Source: Lachnospiraceae bacterium (GTDB lineage Bacteria > Bacillota_A > Clostridia > Lachnospirales > Lachnospiraceae). From it: a stretch of 9,794 nt of DNA. Shown one piece after another: positions 1 through 6,283 of the stretch. Position numbers and translations under genes: made by a program. The notes below the pieces were generated by a model. The model was given only the letters and a program-made list of their open reading frames with translations, made no database searches and was not told where the DNA came from. The DNA is taken from NCBI GenBank assembly GCA_017464645.1, contig JAFTZF010000044.1, positions 1 through 9,794 of the forward strand, in the 5' to 3' direction. Position 1 is the stretch's first letter, and each line of letters starts with the position of its first letter.

Positions 1-28
1 CCTGAGCCAGGATCAAACTCTCGTAAAA
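1..28 (-). rRNA. 16S rRNA gene, 5' end only (partial)
   Basis: Read on the minus strand, this stretch holds AGAGTTTGATCCTGGCTCAG, the nearly universal start of bacterial 16S rRNA (the classic 27F primer region). The mature 5' end is set near 28 by analogy with other 16S genes, which carry about 7 nt before AGAGTTTGATC; the exact end cannot be read from sequence. The rest of the gene lies beyond the left edge. Confidence 0.97.
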
Positions 29-275
29 AATGTTTGCTTCGCAAACATGGAAATTCGCTTCGCGAAGTTTCCGCTCGTTTACAAGCTTTAAGTCTAATCC
101 GTGAATCAAAATAACGTTAGCTATTCAATCCATCGTTTTACTGTTTTTAAGGTCGCTCTTTTGAGCTACGCTTAAATGAAAATCTTTTTGAATTTTCAAG
201 GTTTTACACTGTTCAGTTATCAAGGTTCGCTTTGCTTTTTGAAAGGACAACTGCTCGTCCTTTTCTCAAGTCAGC
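29..275 (-). promoter_or_regulatory. rRNA operon leader with hairpins
   Basis: This AT-rich stretch between the rrn promoter and 16S has no credible reading frame. In transcript order it has a 7-bp stem just after the presumed start (242-263), a 7-bp stem (177-198), a 4-bp GAGC/GCTC stem with an AAAA loop (155-166), and two hairpins against the 16S 5' end (49-72 and 30-48). An ACCTTGATAACTGAACAG element (about 208-225), followed by a partial repeat AACCTTGAAAA (195-205), resembles the conserved antitermination/processing leader element ahead of 16S in many Firmicutes. The hairpins are seen directly; the antitermination and processing roles are inferred. Confidence 0.7.
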
Positions 276-281
276 TTGACT

Positions 282-310
282 ATAATATCATAAGCTTTTG
301 ACATTGTCAA
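282..310 (-). promoter_or_regulatory. Strong rRNA operon promoter
   Basis: On the minus strand a perfect TTGACA (305-310) is followed by a 17-nt spacer and TATTAT (282-287), 5 of 6 to the -10 consensus. An A/T-rich run at 311-330 directly upstream looks like an UP element. The expected transcription start is near 275. This is the layout expected for a growth-controlled rrn promoter. Confidence 0.85.
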
Positions 311-340
311 CAACTTTTTTATTATTTTCAAACGACTGAA

Positions 341-430
341 CGGAGAAAGAGGGATTTGAACCCTCGCGCCGCTATTAACGACCTACTCCCTTTCCAGGGG
401 AGCCCCTTCGGCCAGCTTGGGTATTTCTCC
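341..430 (-). tRNA. tRNA-Ser, anticodon GGA
   Basis: The minus strand folds as a class II tRNA. The 7-bp acceptor stem is GGAGAAA/TTTCTCC, with G as discriminator base (341), typical of serine tRNAs. The anticodon stem CTCCC/GGGAG carries the loop CTGGAAA, with anticodon GGA at 393-395, reading UCC and UCU. There is a long variable arm and the T arm is GGGTTCAAATCCC. No CCA is encoded: after the discriminator comes TTC. The 3' end therefore needs an endonuclease such as RNase Z and then CCA addition. No terminator hairpin follows before the rrn promoter. Confidence 0.96.
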
Positions 431-442
431 AAGATGCTCGGT

Positions 443-451
443 TTAAAGAGC
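443..451 (-). promoter_or_regulatory. boxA-like element between the two tRNA-Ser genes
   Basis: The 36-nt spacer between the tRNA genes contains GCTCTTTAA on the transcribed (minus) strand, matching the core of the rRNA antitermination boxA (TGCTCTTTAACA in Escherichia coli). A 4-bp GCTC/GAGC stem can also form here. The match is short and could be chance in an AT-rich spacer, so the role is an inference. Confidence 0.3.
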
Positions 452-466
452 TGTTATTTTTATAAA

Positions 467-552
467 CGGAGAGAGTGGGATTCGAACCCACGCGCCCTTG
501 CGGACAAACGGTTTTCAAGACCGCCTCGTTATGACCACTTCGATATCTCTCC
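467..552 (-). tRNA. tRNA-Ser, anticodon TGA
   Basis: The minus strand folds as a class II tRNA. The acceptor stem is GGAGAGA/TCTCTCC with discriminator G (467). The anticodon stem GCGGT/ACCGT carries the loop CTTGAAA, with anticodon TGA at 515-517, reading UCA and, by wobble, other UCN codons. A long variable arm and the T arm GGGTTCGAATCCC complete it. No CCA is encoded. It is the promoter-proximal gene of a two-gene tRNA-Ser unit. A36-A37-A38 in the loop makes it a typical MiaA (i6A) substrate and not a t6A substrate. Confidence 0.96.
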
Positions 553-625
553 ACGCGATAGTCATACAAACTGTTCGACTCCCGCCCACACAGATTGCCT
601 AACAATTTGCGTGGCGACAATCTGT

Positions 626-654
626 ATATTAACATATTTGACTTTTACTGTCAA
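626..654 (-). promoter_or_regulatory. Promoter of the tRNA-Ser pair
   Basis: A perfect TTGACA (649-654) is followed by a 17-nt spacer ending in TGT and then TAATAT (626-631), which gives an extended -10 (TGn plus hexamer). The expected start is near 619, leaving a leader of about 67 nt before the first tRNA. An 8-bp inverted repeat, ACAGATTG (590-597) with CAATCTGT (618-625), lies across the presumed start site and the early leader. Confidence 0.75.
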
Positions 655-683
655 CAGGTTTTTCGCAAAAAATTCATACCTTT

Positions 684-1376
684 TTAAGAAAGCAGGGCCA
701 TCGCCAGCTTCAAATCTTCGGGTGTTGTCAGCTTGATATTGCTGTAAGAGCCCACCACTAATTTCACCCTGTGATCCGTCATGGTTTCCACCACCATAGC
801 ATCATCTGTCACATCACTTCTGCCCTCTTCTATCAATCGGCTGTAAGCTTCTTTTATTAAAGAAACTGTGAACACCTGCGGCGTCTGGATCAGCCATACC
901 AATCGGCGCTTGGGAGTAGATGCCGCAAATCCCTGCTCATCCGCCAGTTTAATAGTGTCCTTTACCGGCATGCCTACTACGCAGGCACCGCATTCCTGCA
1001 CTGCCTCATGGGCCCGCGCCAGGATTTCCTCTGTCACAAAAGGCCGCGCACCGTCATGGATAAACACATAACCATCTCCTCCCAGGGCCTGCAGACCGTT
1101 CCATACAGAAAGATAGCGCTCCGCACCGCCTGCCACAACAGTTCTGACTTTCTCATATCCGTATTTTGCTATAATTTCTTCCTTACAATACAGAATCTGC
1201 TCTTCACCGGTCACCAATATGATCTCATCTATCAGCGGGGACTTCTCAAAAGTCTCCAGGGAATGACAGACCACCGGTTTTCCATTCAGCTCCAAAAACT
1301 GCTTCTGTACTTTTCCGCCCATGCGCTTACCACTGCCTGCTGCCAGCACAATGGCTGTACACCGTTTCTTTTCCAT
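684..1376 (-). CDS. ispD: 2-C-methyl-D-erythritol 4-phosphate cytidylyltransferase (IspD)
   Basis: IspD couples MEP to CTP, giving CDP-methylerythritol in the cytosolic MEP pathway to isoprenoids. The 230-residue protein has the normal length. It opens with the nucleotide-binding loop AIVLAAGSGKRMG (residues 8-20), followed by K25 in the QKQF segment that matches the conserved lysine of the family. It then has GGAERYLSV (83-91), HDGARP (107-112), a V-KDTIK segment, QTPQVF, and the C-terminal NIKLTTPEDL typical of IspD. The start codon follows the tsaD TAA directly with no gap, and a GGGAG Shine-Dalgarno lies inside the last tsaD codons, so translation is probably coupled. It is the last protein gene of the operon. 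It is not fused to IspF, and no clear terminator follows before the tRNA promoter. Confidence 0.95.
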   Translation of the reverse strand: MEKKRCTAIVLAAGSGKRMGGKVQKQFLELNGKPVVCHSLETFEKSPLIDEIILVTGEEQILYCKEEIIAKYGYEKVRTVVAGGAERYLSVWNGLQALGGDGYVFIHDGARPFVTEEILARAHEAVQECGACVVGMPVKDTIKLADEQGFAASTPKRRLVWLIQTPQVFTVSLIKEAYSRLIEEGRSDVTDDAMVVETMTDHRVKLVVGSYSNIKLTTPEDLKLAMALLS

Positions 1377-2402
1377 TTACCGCTCTCCCAGCTTTAAATT
1401 CGGCACTGCATTCAGATCCAGCCCATGGCGAGTGCCCTTCTGATATTCATAATAGGCTGCTGCTCCGATCATGGCCGCATTGTCTGTGCACAAAATCGGG
1501 GACGGATGATAAAATGCAATCCCCCGCTTTTGGCAGGCCTGTTCCATGGCGCTGCGCAGTGTGGAGTTAGAAGCCACACCGCCTGCGATGGCAAACTTGG
1601 TCATACCGTAATCCTTTGCTGCCTGCATGGCATGCTCCACCAGTACATCACATACGGACTTCTGGAACGCTGCAGCCACATTGGCCCGGTTCACTTCCTC
1701 GCCCTTCATCTGACAGCTATTGATATAATTGAGCACCGCCGACTTCACACCGCTGAAACTGAAATCATAGGGTGAGCCTTCAATATGTCCTTTAGGGAAT
1801 ACAATGGCACTGGGATCTCCCTCTTTGGACAGCTTGTCAATCTTGGGGCCGCCCGGATATCCAAGGCCGATGGCACGGGCCACTTTATCAAAAGCCTCTC
1901 CGGCCGCATCATCATGGGTCCGACCGATGATTTCATACTCACCGTAATCCCGTACGATCACCAGATGAGTGTGGCCTCCGGATACTACCAAGCACAAAAA
2001 CGGCGGCTCCAGATCTTTATTTTCAATATAGTTGGCAGAAATATGTCCCTCGATATGGTGCACGCCCACCAACGGCAGCCCTTTGGCGTAGCTGATGGCT
2101 TTTGCCTCTGCCACTCCTACCAGCAGAGCTCCCACCAGCCCAGGTCCGTAGGTGACACCAATGGCATCCAGATCCTCCAGTGTGATTTCCGCAGTATCCA
2201 GCACTTCCTGAATGACCTGATTGATTTTCTCAATGTGTTTACGGGAAGCAATCTCCGGAACGACTCCGCCGTACAGCTTATGCAGCTCAATCTGAGAGGA
2301 AATCACATTGGAGAGTACCTCCCGTCCGTTTTTTACCACCGCCGCTGCCGTCTCATCACAGGAGCTTTCAATTGCTAAAATATATACATCTTTTTCTGTC
2401 AT
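1377..2402 (-). CDS. tsaD: tRNA N6-adenosine threonylcarbamoyltransferase TsaD
   Basis: TsaD transfers the threonylcarbamoyl group from TC-AMP to A37 of tRNAs that read ANN codons, working with TsaB and TsaE. The 341-residue protein is full length with the ASKHA fold. It shows the N-terminal [11 protein letters not shown] (residues 8-18), the metal-binding HIEGH (116-120, H116 and H120), the SGGHTH loop (141-146) and the late metal ligand D307 in CTDNAAM. Its start lies 17 nt after the rnz stop, with only a weak purine-rich GAAAGAAG as ribosome site, so it may rely on ribosomes arriving from rnz. ispD follows directly. Older annotations call this family Gcp, a supposed glycoprotease; that function is not supported for it. 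Confidence 0.97.
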   Translation of the reverse strand: MTEKDVYILAIESSCDETAAAVVKNGREVLSNVISSQIELHKLYGGVVPEIASRKHIEKINQVIQEVLDTAEITLEDLDAIGVTYGPGLVGALLVGVAEAKAISYAKGLPLVGVHHIEGHISANYIENKDLEPPFLCLVVSGGHTHLVIVRDYGEYEIIGRTHDDAAGEAFDKVARAIGLGYPGGPKIDKLSKEGDPSAIVFPKGHIEGSPYDFSFSGVKSAVLNYINSCQMKGEEVNRANVAAAFQKSVCDVLVEHAMQAAKDYGMTKFAIAGGVASNSTLRSAMEQACQKRGIAFYHPSPILCTDNAAMIGAAAYYEYQKGTRHGLDLNAVPNLKLGER

Positions 2403-2419
2403 CGCTGCATTCTTCTTTC

Positions 2420-3331
2420 TTATTCTTCCTCAAAGCTCAGCTCTACGGATTTTTTATCCTTGCCGGCCACCGCCCGGGGGAATATCTTTCGTACATCATC
2501 CATAAATTCTTCCGGCCGGTTCAAAGAAGGGCTGTAATGAGTCAGCCACAGTTCTTTTACATCCGCCTCTTTTGCCAGGCGGGCCGCCTCGTAAAATGTC
2601 ATATGCTTGTGCTCTTTTGCCTTGGCCTCTTTGTCCTTCTCTCCATACATGCCTTCACAGATGAACAGGTCCGAGCCCTTTGCATTTTCTGAAATGGCAG
2701 ACACCGGTCTGGTATCGGTACAGTAGGTCAGTTTGATGCCCTTACGGGGTGCGCCCATGACCATGTCCGGCGTGTAAATCTTACCCTCGTCCTCAATGGT
2801 CTCGCCCTTTTGCAGCTTATTCCAGAAATGCTTGGGAATCTGCTGCTCTATGGCTTTTTCCAGCTGGAATTTGCCGGCCCGGTCGATTTCTAGGGTGTAA
2901 CCGTAACAAAGCACATTGTGATTTACCCGAAATGCCCGAATCCGATAGCCATGGAGTTCAAAGGTTTCCTCCGGCCCGTTGATTTCCCGAAATTCAATAG
3001 AAAAGGGCAGTTCCGGCGCAATGATGCGCAGAGAATTTACCACCCTCTCCACACCTTTGGGGCCAATGATGGTAAGCGGCTCCGTGCGCTCTGCATTTCC
3101 CATGGTAAGCAAAAGTCCCGGAAGACCGCTGATATGGTCTCCGTGAAAATGCGTAAAGCAGATCACATCAATAGGCTTGAAACTCCAGCCCTTTTCCTTG
3201 ATGGCAATCTGGGTTCCCTCGCCGCAGTCAATCAACAGACTGCTTCCATTATATCGAGTCATCAGGGCTGTAAGCCACCGATACGGCAGCGGCATCATAC
3301 CACCGCTTCCCAACAAACAAACATCCAGCAT
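2420..3331 (-). CDS. rnz: Ribonuclease Z (tRNA 3'-end endonuclease)
   Basis: RNase Z cuts tRNA precursors just after the discriminator base, mainly those lacking an encoded CCA. The 303-residue product is a metallo-beta-lactamase fold protein. It has the N-terminal [16 protein letters not shown] (35-41), the zinc motif HFHGDH (61-66), a later NHNVLCYGY histidine segment, the TYCTDTRP strand with its metal-binding aspartate, EHKHMTF and LTHYSPS. A segment around [13 protein letters not shown] fits the flexible substrate-binding arm. I chose the ATG at 3331 because GGAG lies 7 nt upstream and homologues begin near MLDVCLLG; an in-frame ATG at 3367 would add 12 unsupported residues. Both tRNA genes in this window lack CCA, so they are expected substrates. 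Confidence 0.94.
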   Translation of the reverse strand: MLDVCLLGSGGMMPLPYRWLTALMTRYNGSSLLIDCGEGTQIAIKEKGWSFKPIDVICFTHFHGDHISGLPGLLLTMGNAERTEPLTIIGPKGVERVVNSLRIIAPELPFSIEFREINGPEETFELHGYRIRAFRVNHNVLCYGYTLEIDRAGKFQLEKAIEQQIPKHFWNKLQKGETIEDEGKIYTPDMVMGAPRKGIKLTYCTDTRPVSAISENAKGSDLFICEGMYGEKDKEAKAKEHKHMTFYEAARLAKEADVKELWLTHYSPSLNRPEEFMDDVRKIFPRAVAGKDKKSVELSFEEE

Positions 3332-3373
3332 CTTTATTCTCCATTTTCTGTAAGGCCCCGGCCTCACTTCTTT

Positions 3374-3622
3374 TTATAAAAACTCTGTCACTTCTTCCCG
3401 AACAGGCGGAATCTGAAACTCTGCAGTGAGCCTGTCGTAACAGTCCTCGCAAAGATCAAAAGTATCCATCATCCCATCCTTCTCTGAACCATACCCCCAT
3501 ACCAGACGCACCTGCAGTACGCCTTTCAGAGGCAGGCATTTATGAAGCGGTATTTCTTTTCCGCAGCAGTTGCAAATCAGTTTCTCCAGCACCCGCTCTT
3601 CTGTATCTTTATATTTTTTCAT
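3374..3622 (-). CDS. Small two-CxxC (putative zinc-binding) protein, function unknown
   Basis: This 82-residue acidic-to-neutral protein has no recognised function. Two cysteine pairs, C17-x2-C20 (CNCCGKEI) and C58-x2-C61 (LCEDCYD), look like the halves of a zinc ribbon or knuckle. They are separated by a hydrophobic beta-rich segment (VLQVRLVWGYGS) and a DTFDLCEDCYDRL motif. The tail reads FQIPPVREEVTEFL. My impression is that similar proteins are common in Lachnospiraceae, but no named role comes to mind. There is no signal peptide or membrane helix. The gene sits between rimI (100-nt gap) and rnz (42-nt gap) on the same strand. The start at 3622 is preferred over an ATG at 3631, because GGGAGG ends exactly at 3632 and only the later ATG has normal spacing. 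Confidence 0.75.
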   Translation of the reverse strand: MKKYKDTEERVLEKLICNCCGKEIPLHKCLPLKGVLQVRLVWGYGSEKDGMMDTFDLCEDCYDRLTAEFQIPPVREEVTEFL

Positions 3623-3631
3623 TCTTGGCAT

Positions 3632-3637
3632 CCTCCC
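3632..3637 (-). promoter_or_regulatory. Ribosome binding site that decides the start of the two-CxxC gene
   Basis: GGGAGG on the minus strand ends directly at the ATG at 3631 (zero spacing, unusable) but lies 9 nt from the ATG at 3622. This supports the shorter 82-residue product. Confidence 0.7.
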
Positions 3638-3722
3638 TGTTTATTCTTCTGATACTGCTGTCTGTCTTAGTATCATTTTATCGAAAAATGCCACACACAG
3701 TATAGTGGGAATCACTGACAGT

Positions 3723-4193
3723 TCAGAGAGGTTTTTCCTCTGAAACCATCCATTTCCGCCACATGATCATGGCGTCCTCCACTGGCTTTTCGTAGAAATT
3801 CTTTCGGATGCCCAGGCTCTCAAACCCCAGGCTCTCGTACAGGCGGATGGCTGGTGCATTGCTGACGCGAACCTCCAGAGTATAAGCAAAAGCCCCCTGC
3901 TTCTCACCCAGACGCATAAGCTCTGTCAGCATCCTGTATCCAATGCCTCGTCCCCGGAAAGTCTCGTCCACTGCCACATTGACGATCTCCGCCTCCTCCA
4001 GCATCTGATAGCAGCCGCAGTATCCTGCGATCCTGCTATCTATCTCTGCCACCACATAAATGGTGTGGGCAAGCTTCAGGCTGTCCAAAAAGTTCCGGCG
4101 GCTCCAGGGCATGGAAAAATATTTTTTCTCAATGGCTGCCACCTGGTCCAGATCCCTTTCTTCCATAAAACGAATTTGCAGTGTTTCAGGCAT
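3723..4193 (-). CDS. rimI: Ribosomal protein S18-alanine N-acetyltransferase (RimI-like, GNAT)
   Basis: RimI acetylates the N-terminal alanine of ribosomal protein S18 using acetyl-CoA; homologues are often encoded with the t6A genes. The 156-residue GNAT protein carries the acetyl-CoA loop FRGRGIG (79-85), the TLEVRVSN strand with E107, and the RimI-type end NAPAIRLYESLGFESLGIRK with Y119. E107 and Y119 fall where the catalytic glutamate and tyrosine of enterobacterial RimI lie, followed by NFYEKPVEDAMIM. The start at 4193 has GAGGG 7 nt upstream and overlaps the tsaB stop by 8 nt, which suggests coupled translation. A longer in-frame start at 4328 would run through tsaB with unrelated residues and is rejected. 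The exact substrate in this organism is inferred. Confidence 0.9.
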   Translation of the reverse strand: MPETLQIRFMEERDLDQVAAIEKKYFSMPWSRRNFLDSLKLAHTIYVVAEIDSRIAGYCGCYQMLEEAEIVNVAVDETFRGRGIGYRMLTELMRLGEKQGAFAYTLEVRVSNAPAIRLYESLGFESLGIRKNFYEKPVEDAMIMWRKWMVSEEKPL

Positions 4194-4911
4194 TTTCAGT
4201 CCCTCTTTCTGCCTGTTCCTTCTCCATGCGCTCCCGCTCTGCCTGGGACAGGCGCAGGTAGTCAGGCTGATGCTCTGCAGCCGTCTCTGTCTTACCCTGA
4301 CACACATATTCCATAGCCAGTACTCCAAGAGCTGCCGCCCGCTGTTTATTCAAATGGGCCGGCGCAAATTCATAGGGTACCTGCAAAAGCTCCTTTAGCT
4401 GCTCCCGGTACACGGGCACACCATCTCCCAAAAAAACAACCGCTCTTCCCAAAGTATTGAGTTTCTCTGCAATGACGGAAACATCCACAGCCATCTGATC
4501 CTCCAGCACCTGCATGGCGCCGCCTTCAAAAGCATAAATACCGGTATACACCTGATTTCTCCTGGCATCCATCAAAGGACAGACCAGCTTGTCCGTTCCC
4601 CACAGGTTATAGGCCAGGCCCTCCACCGTAGGAATGTGTACCAACGGTTTATTCAGCGCAAGGCCCAGGCCCTTGGCCGTAGCTGAGCCAATGCGAAGTC
4701 CCGTAAAGGATCCGGGGCCGCCCGCCACTGCAATGGCATCAATGGTTTGCAGATCCAGCTCTATCATCTTCCCGATCTCATCCAGCATGGGAAGCAAAGT
4801 CTGAGAATGAGTCTTTTTGTAATTTACCGTATACTCCGCCAACAGAGTTTCATCTTCTACAACAGCCACAGTAGCCACCAGGCCGGAGCTGTCAAGGGCT
4901 AATATCTTCAT
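4186..4911 (-). CDS. tsaB: t6A biosynthesis protein TsaB
   Basis: TsaB is the scaffold partner of TsaD in the threonylcarbamoyl transferase complex; it is an ASKHA-fold paralogue that has lost catalysis. The 241-residue product has the typical features: MKILALDSS, KTHSQTLLPML (33-43), GGPGSFTGLRIG (64-75), the MDARRNQVY strand, and a C-terminal PDYLRLSQAERE. The tail is rich in E, K and R. The start at 4911 has GGAGG 7 nt upstream and forms an ATGA overlap of 4 nt with the tsaE stop. The frame stays open upstream to 5022, but that part belongs to tsaE in another frame. Confidence 0.95.
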   Translation of the reverse strand: MKILALDSSGLVATVAVVEDETLLAEYTVNYKKTHSQTLLPMLDEIGKMIELDLQTIDAIAVAGGPGSFTGLRIGSATAKGLGLALNKPLVHIPTVEGLAYNLWGTDKLVCPLMDARRNQVYTGIYAFEGGAMQVLEDQMAVDVSVIAEKLNTLGRAVVFLGDGVPVYREQLKELLQVPYEFAPAHLNKQRAAALGVLAMEYVCQGKTETAAEHQPDYLRLSQAERERMEKEQAERGTENA

Positions 4912-5336
4912 ACTGATTCCTCCACTGTAATCCTGCGGTAATCGAATCCTTTTTCCAAATCCTTTTCTATGGTAATGCGGGTAATCCGCTCCGGCAAAAT
5001 CTCCGGAATCAGGTTGGCCCACTCAATGAGGCACACACCATTTCCATAGAAATAGTCCTCGTAGCCGATTTCCTCCATCTCCTCCACATCTCCGATGCGA
5101 TACACGTCGAAGTGATAGAAGGGAAGGCGTCCATCGTCATATTCCTGAATAATGGTAAAAGTGGGACTGCTGATGGGCTCTGTGATCCCAAGTCCCCGGG
5201 CAAATCCCTGGGTGAACACAGTCTTGCCCACACCCAGATCTCCTATCAAAGTATAGACTGTTCCGGGCACTGCCTTCTCTCCCATCTGCCTTCCTATTTC
5301 CAATGTTTCTTTGGCGCTGTATGAATCAATCCTCAT
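4908..5336 (-). CDS. tsaE: t6A biosynthesis ATPase TsaE
   Basis: TsaE is the small P-loop ATPase needed for multiple-turnover t6A synthesis by TsaB-TsaD. The 142-residue protein is of normal size and shows Walker A GDLGVGKT (32-39), SSPTF (56-60), the conserved FYHFDVYR (73-80) and LIEWANLIPEILPE with E105-W106. The start at 5336 has AGGAG 9 nt upstream. It is the first gene of a run that reaches ispD, and a consensus-like promoter lies about 36 nt upstream. The fourth enzyme of the pathway, TsaC, which makes TC-AMP, is not in the window. Confidence 0.96.
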   Translation of the reverse strand: MRIDSYSAKETLEIGRQMGEKAVPGTVYTLIGDLGVGKTVFTQGFARGLGITEPISSPTFTIIQEYDDGRLPFYHFDVYRIGDVEEMEEIGYEDYFYGNGVCLIEWANLIPEILPERITRITIEKDLEKGFDYRRITVEESV

Positions 5337-5371
5337 GTTTTTGGACTCCTGCTCTTTTTAGACTATTTTTT

Positions 5372-5400
5372 AGTATAACACAGCCGGCTTTTTCTGACAA
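5372..5400 (-). promoter_or_regulatory. Promoter of the tsaE-ispD operon
   Basis: On the minus strand TTGTCA (5395-5400) and TATACT (5372-5377) are separated by exactly 17 nt. The -10 is preceded by TGT, giving an extended -10. Each hexamer has one mismatch to consensus. The -35 box starts only 6 nt after the ribU stop codon, and no terminator lies between, so ribU read-through may add to operon expression. Confidence 0.75.
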
Positions 5401-5406
5401 CTTCCA

Positions 5407-6135
5407 TTAATGGTGACTCCCCTTCAAAATCGGGCTGATATGCTTGTACAAAAGCAGAGTAACCACAGAAACAATGGCTCCTTTCAGAAGATTGAAGGGC
5501 ACTACTGCAAAGAGAACCAGGGTCCACACACTGTTGATCGCGCCGTTGACCGCCGTTCCCATGCCAATGATGGCATCCATTGGCATCTCAAACAGCTGGG
5601 AGAATTTCGGCAGCAGATACAGGGCATTGAAGGCACTGCCAAATACGGTCATCACAAGGGTTCCCACAATCAGGCCCGAAACCGCACGCTTCTTTGTCTT
5701 TTTATTATAGTAAATAATAGAGGCGGGAAGCACCAGACTGCAGCCTACCACAAAATTCGCAAAGTCTCCCACAAAGGCCGTGGAAGTTCCTTTCATTACC
5801 AGCTTCAGAAGCACCTTGCACAGTTCTGTCATGACACCGGCCACCGGCCCCATGGAAAAGGCGCATATCATAACCGGAATCTCACTGAAGTCCAGCTCAT
5901 AAAATCCGGGCGCGAACCACAGAGGCAGTTCAAAAAGCATAAGTACCGCGGAAATAGCAGAAAACATTCCCACAACAGCTACCTTTCTGGCAGGAGATGT
6001 GTCTTTTTGCAGCTGATTCTTTTTCCGAATCCAGTGTTCCGATACCGTAGCCACTGCAAAGATCGCCAGCACCACAAGCAGGCACACAGCCAAAAATTCC
6101 AGATTTTCCATGATTGCTTTCCATAATTCAGACAT
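5407..6135 (-). CDS. ribU: Riboflavin ECF transporter substrate-binding subunit RibU
   Basis: RibU is the membrane S-component that binds riboflavin and docks with the shared energy-coupling module (EcfA, EcfA', EcfT), which is not encoded here. The core from about residue 50 has the RibU pattern: ARKVAVVGMFSAISAVLMLF, then YELDFSEIPVMI, KGTSTAFVGDFANF, and several further hydrophobic helices, ending with a lysine/histidine tail. At 242 residues it is longer than usual (roughly 190-220), because of an extra N-terminal helix (about 12-32) followed by a basic segment (HWIRKKNQLQK). The start at 6135 has AAAGGAG about 10 nt upstream. The FMN riboswitch upstream supports the riboflavin assignment and predicts repression when flavin is plentiful. 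Confidence 0.93.
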   Translation of the reverse strand: MSELWKAIMENLEFLAVCLLVVLAIFAVATVSEHWIRKKNQLQKDTSPARKVAVVGMFSAISAVLMLFELPLWFAPGFYELDFSEIPVMICAFSMGPVAGVMTELCKVLLKLVMKGTSTAFVGDFANFVVGCSLVLPASIIYYNKKTKKRAVSGLIVGTLVMTVFGSAFNALYLLPKFSQLFEMPMDAIIGMGTAVNGAINSVWTLVLFAVVPFNLLKGAIVSVVTLLLYKHISPILKGSHH

Positions 6136-6161
6136 GTTTTAAATTCTCCTTTCGTTTGCAC

Positions 6162-6180
6162 GCGGGCTTACGCGGCCCGC
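6162..6180 (-). other. GC-rich hairpin just upstream of the ribU ribosome site
   Basis: The 6-bp stem GCGGGC/GCCCGC with a 7-nt loop lies about 12 nt before the AAAGGAG site of ribU in the mRNA leader. There is no U-tract behind it, so it is not a terminator. It could be a stability element or part of translational control; this is inference. Confidence 0.4.
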
Positions 6181-6230
6181 AATTCTGTCTTACTGCTTAC
6201 AAAGGATAATTCTTCCTGCGTACATAAACG

Positions 6231-6260
6231 AAAATGCCCTGAGGATACACTCTCAGGGCA
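6231..6260 (-). terminator. Terminator-like hairpin in the riboswitch expression platform
   Basis: In the ribU leader the 9-bp perfect stem TGCCCTGAG/CTCAGGGCA (6235-6260, 8-nt loop) is followed by TTTTCGTTTAT, a moderate U-rich tract. It lies 23 nt after the aptamer and about 100 nt before ribU, the position of a transcription-attenuation terminator. A second 7-bp hairpin, CAAAGAT/ATCTTTG (6259-6283), sits between aptamer and terminator and shares 2 nt with it. The terminator may also end tex transcripts. Switching by termination is inferred. Confidence 0.6.
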
Positions 6261-6283
6261 AAGATTCACATACTTCATCTTTG

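Noticed and set aside
356..736. Plus-strand open frame across both tRNA-Ser genes
   Set aside because: It is antisense to two well-folded tRNA genes and to the end of ispD, so it is not a gene.
3650..3675. 7-bp hairpin TGATACT/AGTATCA in the gap between rimI and the two-CxxC gene
   Set aside because: No U-tract follows on the minus strand, so it is not a terminator for this operon, and nothing on the plus strand needs one.
3699..3704. TATACT as a possible internal promoter before the two-CxxC gene
   Set aside because: No acceptable -35 lies at 16-18 nt (TCTGAA only) and there is no TG extension.
3723..3743. Small hairpin across the rimI stop codon
   Set aside because: The stem is only 5-6 bp, has alternative pairings and no U-tract.
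5404..5413. CCATTAATGG palindrome over the ribU stop codon
   Set aside because: It is only 10 bp and has no partner site; it is likely a chance palindrome.
5410..6126. Long open frame on the plus strand opposite ribU
   Set aside because: It mirrors ribU almost end to end, is rich in His, Arg and Gln as antisense frames often are, and lacks a good ribosome site. ribU has clear family motifs and a riboswitch.
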